A DNA stretch of 29,912 bases from Gnomoniopsis sp. IMI 355080 (Eukaryota; Ascomycota; Sordariomycetes; Diaporthales; Gnomoniaceae). The translations under genes and the position numbers were made by a program. Position 1 is the first letter of the stretch. Every line of letters starts with the position of its first letter. Location: NCBI GenBank assembly GCA_027946555.1, contig JAPEVC010000323.1, positions 1 to 29,912 on the forward strand, in the 5' to 3' direction. The notes under the pieces were generated by a model. That model was not told the DNA's origin. It did not search any database and saw nothing but the letters and a program-made list of their open reading frames with translations. Shown one piece after another: positions 1-9,479 of the stretch.

Positions 1-629
1 GGGGGGGGGTCGAAGGTCAGGGAGCGGGGAGCGGGTGCTTCTCATATATTGTCTACAACATAACCTCACCCTTCCTTCCGTTGTCCGCACTGTTACGGTA
101 TCTCTTGAATCTTTTAATTGAATCAGGAGGGTTCAGTAGTCCCATTAGAATGTGTTCTGTGCCAAGTCTGCCTGAGGTGAGACAGTCTGTGTGGAATTGC
201 TGAGGGTCGTATAGAGAATGAGCACTCAGCTGGCAAGCAAAAGGTTGCAGACTTATACGTAATACTTCTCATCCCCATCGAGATGTATTAAAACTCAGAC
301 GACTTCCGATTTCAAGGTAGACAGTTGGACTATAACATTTACCGGAGACTGTGAGTAGTGAGTGTCAAATGTACCATTCTAGCTTATCTACTGCAGGTGT
401 GCTGTCAACATAGGGTCAGAAGGCCCCCTGACGCTAATCGCTGAAAACTTTCGGGGCAATAGAATCAGGCCTCGCTGAAAAATACAATCAATACATTGGG
501 CTCTCATTTGAGGCATTTGGCGAACCTATGGGAGATAACTTTGTGCACATCAGGGGAATACCGTCGTTGATTAGGCCGTAGAGTCGCGGGCGGTCGTCAA
601 AGTCGGCTAGCTCTGCCATCGCAACCTGA

Positions 630-639
630 TACCTAGGTA
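630..639. repeat. TACCTAGGTA palindrome, copy 1
   Basis: A perfect 10-bp palindrome, TACCTAGGTA. The same ten bases recur at 1600, 7119, 15800, 16275, 18550 and 24347, and near-copies at 8367, 15906, 24454, 27084 and 27337. All copies are intergenic except the one at 18550, which is inside an intron. None lies in an exon. Its function is unknown. Confidence 0.85.
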
Positions 640-1599
640 TAGCGTTCGAATTTTGCGAATTTCAGCCTTGTATTTGCTGGCTGCCCAATATTCTTCCCAA
701 TAATGAGACCGTGAAATAAGAAGAGGACGCCCACCCGCCGCCATCGCCTGGTACAAGGGCACAACCGCGTAGGTACATCAATTTGTTTATATGCAAATAT
801 AACGAGTAATTCAAGAGATCTTGTCGTGAAATATGTCCATTTTGCATTTGATAACGTGTCTAAGACTCAGGGTATTGCGGATTAGCGGCGGGAATGGGAT
901 ATCACGCGAGCTGGATTCATAGATGATCGCTTTCCACTGGAGGCCACCTTCCTGCCAATGAACAGAACGCCTGTTCATTACAGCAAACCCTTGAAAGGCA
1001 ATTTTTGTCAATAACTATACCAGAACTCTCACTGGGCCGGGCCCGGTCTACAGCGATGAATTGCTTGTACTTGACGTCGAATCCCGGAGCTTCTGTCCTA
1101 ATTTATCTCTTCCAGGCCAATAACAGAGCCGCAACGTTAGCCACGTTCAGTCAAATGATATTTAGTTGCTTCTCAACAATGTACACCGGCTAGTTGCGAC
1201 CTTTGTGCCACTGAAATGTCCGACTTTGTTTTGCACTCCAAAGTCCTAGAATGCAGGTTTCGTGAATATTATACATTTACGAGCCATGGCCGCCGGTCTA
1301 CGGACCATACGCTTATCCTGCTTGCGGATGGTCTCAAAAGGTTGAAATAGATACTGAATCAGCTGATTACTATCTCTCAGTTGTGGGATCACTGTCTTGA
1401 ATGATGCAGTTGTGCATAAGACGGTGACCCATATGCGGTCATGACGCTGATGCGAACCATGGGTCCCAGCGTCGCAATCGGATTGTTTCCAAAAGTCTGA
1501 TGCTGTCATTGGAAGTGTCTAGGGTAACCGGGTTACGGAGGTGGTCCAAGTTTCAATTGAGCACAACATACGTTCATGTCTACTAATAAAGTCGGTAGA

Positions 1600-1609
1600 T
1601 ACCTAGGTA
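1600..1609. repeat. TACCTAGGTA palindrome, copy 2
   Basis: Exact copy of the dispersed palindrome, in the gene-free left arm of the window. Confidence 0.85.
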
Positions 1610-2825
1610 TGTAGCCGATGTGATCTTCAGAGATAGTTGCAGGTGAATATCTATATTTACTTTTGGTCTGATTTCCGTTGTCTCAGATTCCTTAACAGCT
1701 ACGATGTGACTGTACTGGTCGAATGCTTTCGGGTTCCAACATGAGATCCAGAGATCCTGGAGCCGCTCTTGCGAAGCGAAGGCCCAGAATCCTCTTCCTC
1801 GCCAAATTGTGGCTATTTGGGGATGTACTCTCGTACTAGGTAATAGGTGGGTGTCAACATATAATCTCATGAAGCTATCGCGTGGGCGGCAGGTCAATCT
1901 ATACGATTCGTCTGCTTATGATGCTTCCCCAAATCTTAATCGCAAACACATACCTAGGGTACATTCTCGGAATGTGGCTGCCGAGATCTACTCAACAATT
2001 ATCGAACCAACGATGAGAACTGAGAGGCTCGAGCCTTTCAGAGAACATGTTCATGCGCTCAGACCACTATATCACAATGTAGTAAAGCTGCCTCGGATCA
2101 CTTGACCGACCTTTTCATTTCGATGGTAATGCAACAAGCCCATCATTCTGGGTAAGCATGAACCTTAAAACTTGAGGCTCTGTTGCTTCATGTTTCGGCA
2201 CTTGAGCTTGTCTTGCAGCAAATCGCGCTAGTTAGCATGATGGCCGGGAAACCTTGCTCAGAAAATATCAGATGAAATCCAATGGGACGATCTCCTTCGC
2301 TCTTGATTGCCGTGATCGACTATCGATTGAAAATCATAACGCCTGTCAGCTCTATAAGAGCGGAGGCTTACGTAGCGAATACAAACAGCAATATAAAATC
2401 ACTAAATGCACGACGTCATGTAGTTCTATATCTTTTGATATCACGAGTGTTGTCGTCGACGGTTTTACATGACCATGCCAAGGCTGCGGCCAGCAGCATG
2501 AAAAAGGAACCTCGAAAGCGGCGCATCACTTTCATTGGCTCTCCCAAAGCCATTTTCCATGCTATTCATCCCAACTCTTGGTTCGAACTTGTAACCGAGT
2601 ATATTGGGAGCATAAGAGAAACTGGGTTCTCTCATATACTGTAAGTAGTATCCAGCAACGGCATCCCGAGGCGCCGAAATCCTTTTTCGTGGTAAGTTGG
2701 TCGTGATGGCTACCGGATACTCTCACACCAAAGCAGTATACATATACTTCGTCTCACCCGCTTCGAAAAGTCCAGACGACGTGTGTTTGCTCAACTCTCT
2801 TGTTCGTCCTGTTCAACCCTCTGAT

Positions 2826-2832
2826 TATTTAA
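2826..2832 (+). promoter_or_regulatory. TATA-like element of the LPMO-like gene
   Basis: TATTTAA lies about 100 bp before the ATG at 2930. The leader between them is A/T- and pyrimidine-rich and contains no ATG, so scanning would reach the proposed start first. This supports 2930 as the start. The transcription start itself cannot be seen. Confidence 0.45.
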
Positions 2833-2929
2833 GTTCTCAACACTCGTTGCCAATCCATTTACATTTCTTTGTGCAATATAATTCATTTATACTCGTCAAT
2901 CTCCTTCATTGAAGATACGAATTGGAACA

Positions 2930-3616
2930 ATGAAGACGTTCTTAGCAGTTAGCACCATACTCGCCACAGCTGCGGCGCATGGAATTGTCACCAGCCCCCC
3001 GCCTCGTGCCCCGGGTGACGCTTTCAAGGCCGCTTGCGGCGCCCAGATGTACAGCAACGTTGCGTCAGGTCAGTCTATGCGGTCATCTTTCCTCCTTTTT
3101 TTTTTTTGCGTTTGCCTTTTCTTCTTCTTTCTTTTCCGGTCAGACAACCTTGACTGGTCAGACACAACACGGTGTACTAACACGTACATAGACCCGGATG
3201 GCAACATGCAGCAGCTAGAGCAAATGATCAGCTCCCAGAAAGATTTCAACGCTGCTGACTGCAATCTCTCGCTTTGCAAGGGTCTCCAATTCGCCGACAA
3301 CCAAGCCAACGTGCAGACGTTCACTGCAGGGCAAGTCCTTTCAATGACGGTCCAGATCAAGGCACCCCACACCGGTACAGCAAATGTCAGTATTGTCAAC
3401 ACGCAGACCAACAGTGTCATTGGCAATCCAATGCTTGAGTGGCCTGTGTATGCCAGTAACTCGGCACCAATCCCCGAAAACAACACCAACTTCCAAGTCA
3501 CGCTGCCTGATGTTGGGAGTCAGTGTGGCACGGCTGGAAACTGCGCCTTGCAGTGGTGGTGGGACAGCCGCTCGGCCGACCAGACTTATATGAGCTGTGT
3601 TGACTTCACAATGTGA
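2930..3616 (+). CDS. Secreted LPMO-like protein (chitin-binding type-4 / LPMO_10-like)
   Basis: Exons 2930-3068 and 3144-3616 encode 203 aa. The intron (3069-3143) has a GTCAGT donor, a long T/C tract and a CAG acceptor. Residues 1-16 form a signal peptide ending in AAA. Cleavage there exposes His17 (HGIVTSPPPRAPGD), the N-terminal histidine expected of a lytic polysaccharide monooxygenase; His122 in KAPHTGTANVSI is the likely second ligand of the copper brace. The segments CNLSLCKGLQF, NVQTFTAGQV and the C-terminal SCVDFTM are typical of the fungal single-domain chitin-binding type-4 proteins annotated in many ascomycetes. There is no carbohydrate-binding module or GPI signal. Oxidative attack on a cell-wall polysaccharide outside the cell is inferred; the substrate is unknown. 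The intron has no in-frame stop and a length divisible by three, so an unspliced form would also be open. Confidence 0.82.
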   Translation: MKTFLAVSTILATAAAHGIVTSPPPRAPGDAFKAACGAQMYSNVASGQSMRSSFLLFFFCVCLFFFFLFRSDNLDWSDTTRCTNTYIDPDGNMQQLEQMISSQKDFNAADCNLSLCKGLQFADNQANVQTFTAGQVLSMTVQIKAPHTGTANVSIVNTQTNSVIGNPMLEWPVYASNSAPIPENNTNFQVTLPDVGSQCGTAGNCALQWWWDSRSADQTYMSCVDFTM

Positions 3617-5367
3617 GCGACGACGATGCGATAGAGTGGGAAGTACTTCGACCGTGAAAGTAGGTAGGAGTAAGAGTAGTTTCATTGTATACCTAATAGA
3701 CTATAATACTCAAGTAACCTCCAGACTCGACTTATGTGAGCATCTCTCAGTATTCGAATTGCAAAGTTCTGCCGATAGTGGCCGTAGAGCTCAGAAAGTG
3801 TTATTGATTGATTGCCCAGGTGAAATGAGCACCGCACACGAGATACATTCTGTCATGCAAACGTTGCGTTCTCGGCGCTCTGTATTCTATTTCAGGGTGT
3901 TAGGTACGATTTGGATGGGAGCCCAATGTCACAATCCCGTCTCAGAAGATATCATACATTTTTATCTATGCACTTTGGGCGTCCTTGCCGTATTGTTGGA
4001 TGAGATTATCCCTAAAAAGCCGAAGAATTCTTCATCTAGTGTGTGAAGAAGGAGCTGACGTTTGCGATAGGTGTTTGAGCGCGGCGTGGTTTTACAAATT
4101 TTCCAAATCTCGACCTCAAAATTCGCACCCAACACGTGGGTGCTGGTTTGCGCAGTCTGTTTCCCAAAGCCGGTCCGGCTTATCAGCAAGAGCTGTATTT
4201 CTTGTCTGGTCCATGGAATTCCCTTTATATCAATAAAGACAGCTGCATGTTGAGCATGTATTTCTCTGGAGGCAACAATCAAGAAATCGTGTTCAGACAT
4301 CGGTGCCATTGTTCGTACAAGTGCAACAACTATAGTCTCTGATGCACTCATTTTGTAACGCTAAAGACCTATTTTCCTATAGTACATACCTGGGTATCCT
4401 CTTCTGGCAATAAAATCCTTCAGTCGCAGGCATAGTATTCCAGGATGTCAGTGTAGATGCGCTCGGGAAATTGAGGAGGTACTGCTGGGTCAACCGCGTG
4501 AGAACTTTCGCGAGAACAACGACGGATGGACACGCTATACGCGAGCAGAAAAGACAATGAAACTCGTGTTGGAGCCCGAGAGAGCATCTATGAGAGTGTG
4601 AAATTGACTCCAGCGCCAGAATGCTTGGTCCCAAGGCCCGGAAACGATATCAGGTCTCAGAGTACTGACTAGAGACAGTTTCGATACCCTGCCCAGGTGG
4701 GCGTAGTCGTCTACCTTGTTGGCCAGTGACTTATCGGAAGCTACCAGCGGTAAAACTCGACGCGCGACTTTTACAACATACAACTTTATAGGATAGTTTA
4801 CACGTTGGTACGCATCCGCATCACGCATGCGCAAAATCAACGAGAATTTCGGATGACGCCCCTATATACACTGGAAGCTTGACAGGCCATGTCATTCACG
4901 AAACAGCCTGCGCAGAGAATAACGTCGAAACTATTTCCACTCGTTTGGTAAATTCGTGCATTGATGCTCTTCGGTAGTGAATTTATCGGCGCACAGTCAT
5001 TGTTTTCACTAAGGATGCCCATGTGAGATCGGAGCATTCGAAAGGCATGCAGGCGGGATGCCACTGTCCCCTACGGCTCTCACTCGACTCGTTGTCCGGG
5101 ACTCGACCCGTTGCAGAGCAGTCCGACCTCTTGAAAAAGACACGGGTCGAGCATGGCGAGAGGTGTGGTTGAAAACCAGGATCGCGGCTTAGGTAAGTAA
5201 GCCTATCCACTTGACGAACCGAACCTCGGGTCGCACTACTGAATAATGGATACGACTCCATTTCTACCACGCCATCTCCGAGTAACAGGTCGAGAATCAC
5301 AACTCTGTCGCTCGCTGAACGTCTTCTTCTTTCTGGAGGAAGAGAGACGTCGCAGTTCAATATCATC
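3617..5367. other. Intergenic region between the LPMO-like and dioxygenase genes
   Basis: No supported gene. A 149-codon open frame starting within the end of the LPMO-like gene (3597-4046) has no domain and low-complexity ends. The right part holds a perfect 10-bp inverted repeat (5102-5111 and 5142-5151), about 220 bp before the dioxygenase ATG. An ATG at 5246, out of frame with 5368, would begin an overlapping upstream ORF if transcription starts before it. Confidence 0.55.
5102..5151. repeat. Inverted repeat upstream of the dioxygenase
   Basis: The arm CTCGACCCGT (5102-5111) and its exact complement ACGGGTCGAG (5142-5151) are separated by 30 nt. It could be a paired binding site or a hairpin in a long leader. 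Neither is shown by the sequence alone. Confidence 0.6.
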
Positions 5368-6888
5368 ATGCTGGCAAGGACTCGCCTCGCGCACGTGGGC
5401 AAAACGGCAGCATGCGCACAGTCCGGCCTTGTTCGCGTCCGTCCCTTGTCGCAGTCAAGGTTGCAGTGTCGGTCACAGCCTAGCCAAACACAATTCTCCA
5501 GACGCCTCTCGAACTCTCAGACAACCAGAGTCCAGGAAAACTCGAAGCAGCCTGAAGCGCAGGCAGGGGGCAAGCCCCTTGGAGAACCACTCCCTCAGCC
5601 CTTGAGCATCGACCGACTGCAGCTGGGTAGACTCATCCGAGCCACGCCCACATCCGACGGCGAATACGTCAATCTCGGCTTTGAGCACCGCAGGTGGACA
5701 AAAATTCCGCAGTTAGTGCTTCGTGATGCTTGCCCTTGCGCGCAATGCGTCTCCGAATCCTCAGGCCAGAAGAGATTTGCCACATGCGACATCGATGCTA
5801 CGCCTCAGCTTGAGTCCTCAGAAATCCTCGAGGACGGCTCTTTGGAGCTGGTCTGGGCGCATGACTTCATGAGTGGCGGCCCTCATACTTCCAACTACCC
5901 TCTCCATTTCCTTCAAAGCTGGATTCAAAATAAAGCCTTGCCAGGCCTTACCCGCCCTCAGCGCTACTTATGGGACCGTGCTGCGTTTGAGGAGAACTTG
6001 GAGGCGAGAATGATCGGCTACGACGCTTGGATGGAGGGCGGCGAGCCATTTGCTAAAAGCCTGCTGGACCTTGCCACTTGGGGACTGATCATCGTCAAGA
6101 ATGTGCCCGAATCTAAGGATGCCGTGAAGGAAGTCGCCAACAAGATCGGAAATCTTCAGTCCACCTTCTATGGAGAGACCTGGGATGTCATCTCCAAACC
6201 CAGCGCAGAAAACGTTGCGTATACAAACGAATTTCTCTGTCTTCATCAAGACTTGATGTATCACAGAGACATCCCCTTTATACAGGTTCTCCACTGCCTG
6301 AAAAACGATTGCCCGGGTGGCGATTCTCTTTTCAGTGACGGATTCAGGGCTGCTGCCGAATTGAAGAAACGCAGCCCATCAGCGCACGACGTCTTGACAA
6401 GACAGACAGTCCCCTTTCAATATTCCAGAAATGGTCACTATTATGAAGTCCCCCGACTCACAATTCAGGCCCCTCGTGGAGACGTGACACGAGCGCTCCC
6501 GGCCGCAGTACATTGGTCTCCCCCTTTCCAGAGCCCATTCTCAACAGTAGTCCCGTCACAACGGTTGAGCAAATGGCACAAAGCGGCAAAAGTCTTTAAG
6601 GACAGTCTGGAAGCGCCTGAAAATATGTTGCAGTATAGGCTGCAGCCCGGCGACTGTGTCCTGTTTAACAACTGGCGCATCCTCCACGGGCGCACCAAGT
6701 TTGACACCTCATCGGGATTCCGGCATCTTCATGGCGCTTATTTGACCAAGCAGGTCTTTGAGAGCGCGTTACGTAGAGCGTTTGAGCGAGGCTACTTTCC
6801 CCAAGTCCCGGTTGGCGAGTTGGCACTGAAAGCCGAGCAGGCACAGGTGAACACATTGTACGGAATCCCTAGAAAAATATCGTCATAG
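5368..6888 (+). CDS. Gamma-butyrobetaine/trimethyllysine dioxygenase-like 2OG-Fe(II) oxygenase
   Basis: A single exon of 506 aa. Residues 1-50 are rich in Arg, Ser and Gln with no acidic residue, which suggests a mitochondrial presequence. Residues about 80-195 form the GBBH-like N-terminal zinc domain, with LRDACPCAQC giving Cys122, Cys124 and Cys127 and His173 as the likely fourth ligand. The C-terminal TauD/TfdA jelly roll has the iron motif His293-x-Asp295 (LHQDLMYH) followed by IQVLHCL, and the distal His440 in NNWRILHGRTKF with Arg442 nearby for 2-oxoglutarate. Family members hydroxylate gamma-butyrobetaine or trimethyllysine in carnitine synthesis, using 2-oxoglutarate and O2. I cannot tell which substrate applies; yeast Aim17-like relatives are also possible. 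It is longer than human BBOX1 (387 aa) mainly through the N-terminal extension. The ATG at 5368 opens the presequence. Confidence 0.85.
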   Translation: MLARTRLAHVGKTAACAQSGLVRVRPLSQSRLQCRSQPSQTQFSRRLSNSQTTRVQENSKQPEAQAGGKPLGEPLPQPLSIDRLQLGRLIRATPTSDGEYVNLGFEHRRWTKIPQLVLRDACPCAQCVSESSGQKRFATCDIDATPQLESSEILEDGSLELVWAHDFMSGGPHTSNYPLHFLQSWIQNKALPGLTRPQRYLWDRAAFEENLEARMIGYDAWMEGGEPFAKSLLDLATWGLIIVKNVPESKDAVKEVANKIGNLQSTFYGETWDVISKPSAENVAYTNEFLCLHQDLMYHRDIPFIQVLHCLKNDCPGGDSLFSDGFRAAAELKKRSPSAHDVLTRQTVPFQYSRNGHYYEVPRLTIQAPRGDVTRALPAAVHWSPPFQSPFSTVVPSQRLSKWHKAAKVFKDSLEAPENMLQYRLQPGDCVLFNNWRILHGRTKFDTSSGFRHLHGAYLTKQVFESALRRAFERGYFPQVPVGELALKAEQAQVNTLYGIPRKISS

Positions 6889-7371
6889 ATGATACCAAAG
6901 TAGCCGTATTTATGAGTAATAGTATACAATGAGTCGCAGAATAGATTCGCAGGGCCTCAAAGTGCATAATTGGGAGAGCGTTCGATAGTTGTATCGGGAC
7001 CCTATACCTGACTTCATGGCCACCCGACAGGCTACAGCTCTGTTTTGGCCATTGCGTTGTGCATTACTCTTTGGAAGGACACACCGCTTAGATTAACGCC
7101 CAAATCGACACTCCACCCTACCTAGGTATTTTGCAGAGCACTACCCTTATGGTTCTATTCGTCAGACTCGCACTCGACTCGAGAACCAGAGTCAGCAGCC
7201 AACAAGTGGAGAGTGTCCACTTCACTCTCCGTGCAAAAGACCACGTTCGAAATGATTTGAACCAATGCTAGCACAATTGTGTGATTGAAGTCTCGTAAGA
7301 ATGATGTCCACTTGTAAACTGATCAATCCAATCACGCCGTGATTCCGGTGTTTGTGGGAGATGCAGACTCA
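6889..7371. other. Convergent 3' intergenic region
   Basis: This is shared 3' flanking sequence of the dioxygenase and the J-protein, whose stops face each other. It contains one TACCTAGGTA copy. No coding signal was seen. Confidence 0.6.
7119..7128. repeat. TACCTAGGTA palindrome, copy 3
   Basis: Exact copy, lying between the converging 3' ends of the dioxygenase and J-protein genes. Confidence 0.85.
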
Positions 7372-8142
7372 TCATGATCTCCCGGCGCTGGCACTCCCAC
7401 CCCCTCCAAGTGAAAGTCCCAATCCCAGTCCCAGGCGAACTCCCCACCCTTTGCTCTTCTTCTGTGGCTGTGCATTGGGATTACTCCTTTGGGGTGCTTG
7501 ATATTGCGTCTGTGACTGCTGAGTCGCTAGCCCGTAACCCTGTCCTTCACCTTCGCTCCCAGGTTCGTCAACGAGAGCCGGGACAATGACGTTCAACTCC
7601 TTCTCACACCCAGAGCACTCAATCAGTAACTCGTAGTCTTCATCATCATCTTCAACATCGTCTTCGCGTAATGTAAAACCTCTGGCCTTGCCGCACCCTT
7701 GACATGCGTGGTAGTACAGCCTTCGCTTGCCGCTCCACGCCAAGTCATCCAGACCCACCGTCTCCACCCCCGCGGTCTTGGACTTTCGGCTGCCTCGAAT
7801 ATTTGTGCTGGTACTGCTCGAGAATGTGGCCTTGCTCTGGGCTCGCAGGCTGCGCGTGTATTTCCGGCGCTGCTGCCCGTCGCTGAGCACGTTGTAGGCC
7901 TCGGTGATCTGGTCTACAGTGAAGTGCTGCTCATGAGTACCAGCAGTGGGAGATGAACCGCCATCTGCACTCTCTGCAGATGTTTGGGCTTGCTTGTCCG
8001 GGTGGTGTTTGAGAAGGGCGCGACGGTATGCTTTCTTGACAATTTCACTTTGTTCAGTGGGCTCGTGTCCGTCGAGGCTTCGTGCCGAAAGGGACAGGAT
8101 TTCAAAGTGAGTCGGCTTGCGATCTGGGTCTGTGGAGGCCAT
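7372..8142 (-). CDS. DPH4: Diphthamide biosynthesis protein 4 (J domain plus CSL zinc finger)
   Basis: A single exon of 256 aa. Residues 10-100 form a J domain (THFEILSL, KKAYRRALLKHHPDK) with the HPD motif at 47-49 and a helix III containing ITEAYNVLSD. A DPH-type zinc finger follows, introduced by GLDDLAW, with CxxC pairs Cys147/Cys150 and Cys176/Cys179 separated by an acidic loop. This order of J domain then CSL zinc finger defines Dph4 (yeast Jjj3), which binds iron and supports the radical-SAM enzyme Dph1/Dph2 in the first step of diphthamide formation on elongation factor 2. The last 60 residues are Gln/Asn-rich and then Gly/Ser/Leu-rich low complexity, not part of the family core. The ATG at 8142 opens directly on the J domain. 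It converges on the dioxygenase gene. Confidence 0.9.
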   Translation of the reverse strand: MASTDPDRKPTHFEILSLSARSLDGHEPTEQSEIVKKAYRRALLKHHPDKQAQTSAESADGGSSPTAGTHEQHFTVDQITEAYNVLSDGQQRRKYTRSLRAQSKATFSSSTSTNIRGSRKSKTAGVETVGLDDLAWSGKRRLYYHACQGCGKARGFTLREDDVEDDDEDYELLIECSGCEKELNVIVPALVDEPGSEGEGQGYGLATQQSQTQYQAPQRSNPNAQPQKKSKGWGVRLGLGLGLSLGGGGSASAGRS

Positions 8143-8747
8143 AGTGAATATTATTGACCAAAAGTTTGCGGGTCTTTTTACAACACAATGTGTACGTATC
8201 CGAATTGTTCAGTATGAATCTATGTGAGGATTCACCATTAATTATCCCATAAATGCCCACAAAAGCTGTTGTAGAGGTGGTGAGGTTGATGGGCTTTTGC
8301 TCATGACGTCATTGCTCACATCTTGATTTCGCATCTTGGCCATGGATATTTATAGTACCGGGGGCGACCTAGGTTCCAAGCTTTAAAAATGAATTGACTT
8401 TTCCAAACTGGTCTAGAATAGGCACAGGTTACGTACATAGTATCTAATGTTATATCTGTCAAATGAACCAAGTTTGCTGTTTACTTCGCTTTGTTCTTCT
8501 CATATGCGCTCACTGTGTTAGAGTGCAAAGAACAAGAAGCCTTTCGTATGTTGCTTGGTATATTTTCAAGCTGCGAAGCATATGGTGGCACATGAGGAAC
8601 GCAATAAATCTCGATGATTGTTCATTTAGTACCTTAGGCAGATACTACAGAAATAGAGCAAAACCGGATTCAACCGTCCTCTAAGTACTTCCAAGATTTG
8701 ACAAGACGATATCCCTGTGTACCCAGGTACCTAACTCTGAGACCTAT

Positions 8748-9216
8748 TCAACTCCATAGGGTCAATCTGACCATTGACGACTGCAAGACAGTCTGGGCCG
8801 AAGTCTTCGCTGCCCCAGTAACGTCACCAGAGTCGACATCTCGCTGCACCTTGCACGCAGCAGCTTCAATAACTCTTCGAGATCTGGTAAAGGCACGTGG
8901 ATGGGACTTCGATTTCAGATACCGCCCCGTTGACAGCTGCCTTGGCTGCGTTCGCGCTGGCAGGAGTCACGGCATTTGCCATGGTATTCAGCGCCTCATT
9001 GAAAGCGGGGCTCCCTACCCAATCGTGTCCCGCTGCTTTGACAGCGTTCGCGATAGCCTCTGATGTGGCTTTGATGGCATCTGTGGGGATACGCGCCTTA
9101 AGAACTTCAGCTACTACCTCAGCACTGCTCGACCCCTTAATAAATGCTACATCCGCGGCAATTTGTGACAAGGTATGAGTGGTGCCTCGCACAATTCTCA
9201 GTTGTCGTGATAGCAA
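8748..9216 (-). CDS. Possible Ala-rich protein, ends unresolved
   Basis: On the minus strand, 9216-8923 reads as an Ala-rich, probably helical chain (LSQIAADVAFIKG, KATSEAIANAVKAAG) with purine-first codons and few rare ones, which looks coding. It lacks an in-frame ATG near its 5' end, so a start exon is probably missing; an acceptor GCGAG before 9185 is possible. At its 3' end a 73-nt intron (8922-8850, GTATCT to AAG) would join in phase to 8849-8748, coding VQRDVDSGDVTGAAKTS and ending at a TGA. A TATAAA lies upstream at 9479-9474. No family is recognised. It could instead be a decayed gene, or chance in a GC-balanced stretch. Confidence 0.3.
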
Positions 9217-9473
9217 ACTTCCCAGAGTTTATGATCAGTACCTGAGCACACTAGGCTACCCTGCGCTATGAGGAACATCCAGTCATCACGGTAACTGTTA
9301 TCCGCTAGTTCATTGACCTCCCAAAGACATGATCCTATGTACCTCGAAAGGCATGAATGCCTGACAAAGCGCCCCTCGGCACGGACATGCTACCAATTCG
9401 TATCGCTGAAGCTGATGGCATCAGACCTATTGGATATCGGACTCTCATCCGTGGTCTTTTGATATAATAAACC

Positions 9474-9479
9474 TTTATA
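9474..9479 (-). promoter_or_regulatory. TATAAA on the minus strand
   Basis: TATAAA read on the minus strand lies about 260 bp before the first coding-like bases of the Ala-rich candidate. The match is exact, but its use depends on that gene being real. Confidence 0.25.

Larger units (their letters stand above)
1..2929. other. Gene-free stretch upstream of the LPMO-like gene
   Basis: No reading frame here has a recognisable domain, a codon pattern typical of the real genes nearby, or plausible splice partners. The open frames are short (at most 120 codons) and lie in several overlapping frames. The stretch starts with nine G followed by a short GGGAGCGG tandem, contains two exact TACCTAGGTA palindromes, and ends in the promoter and 5' leader of the gene at 2930. 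No tRNA, rRNA or transposon ends were seen. Confidence 0.6.

Noticed and set aside
2578..2600. GGTTCGAAC, resembling the T-loop of a tRNA
   Set aside because: No cloverleaf could be folded around it: acceptor and anticodon stems are missing. Other GTTCGA matches failed in the same way.
3597..4046. 149-codon plus-strand open frame overlapping the end of the LPMO-like gene
   Set aside because: No domain, uneven codon use, and it begins inside a real coding sequence in another frame. Its ATG would be internal to a longer transcript.
4983..5402. 139-codon minus-strand frame over the dioxygenase start
   Set aside because: It lies antisense to the presequence-coding region and leader of a well-supported gene and has no domain.
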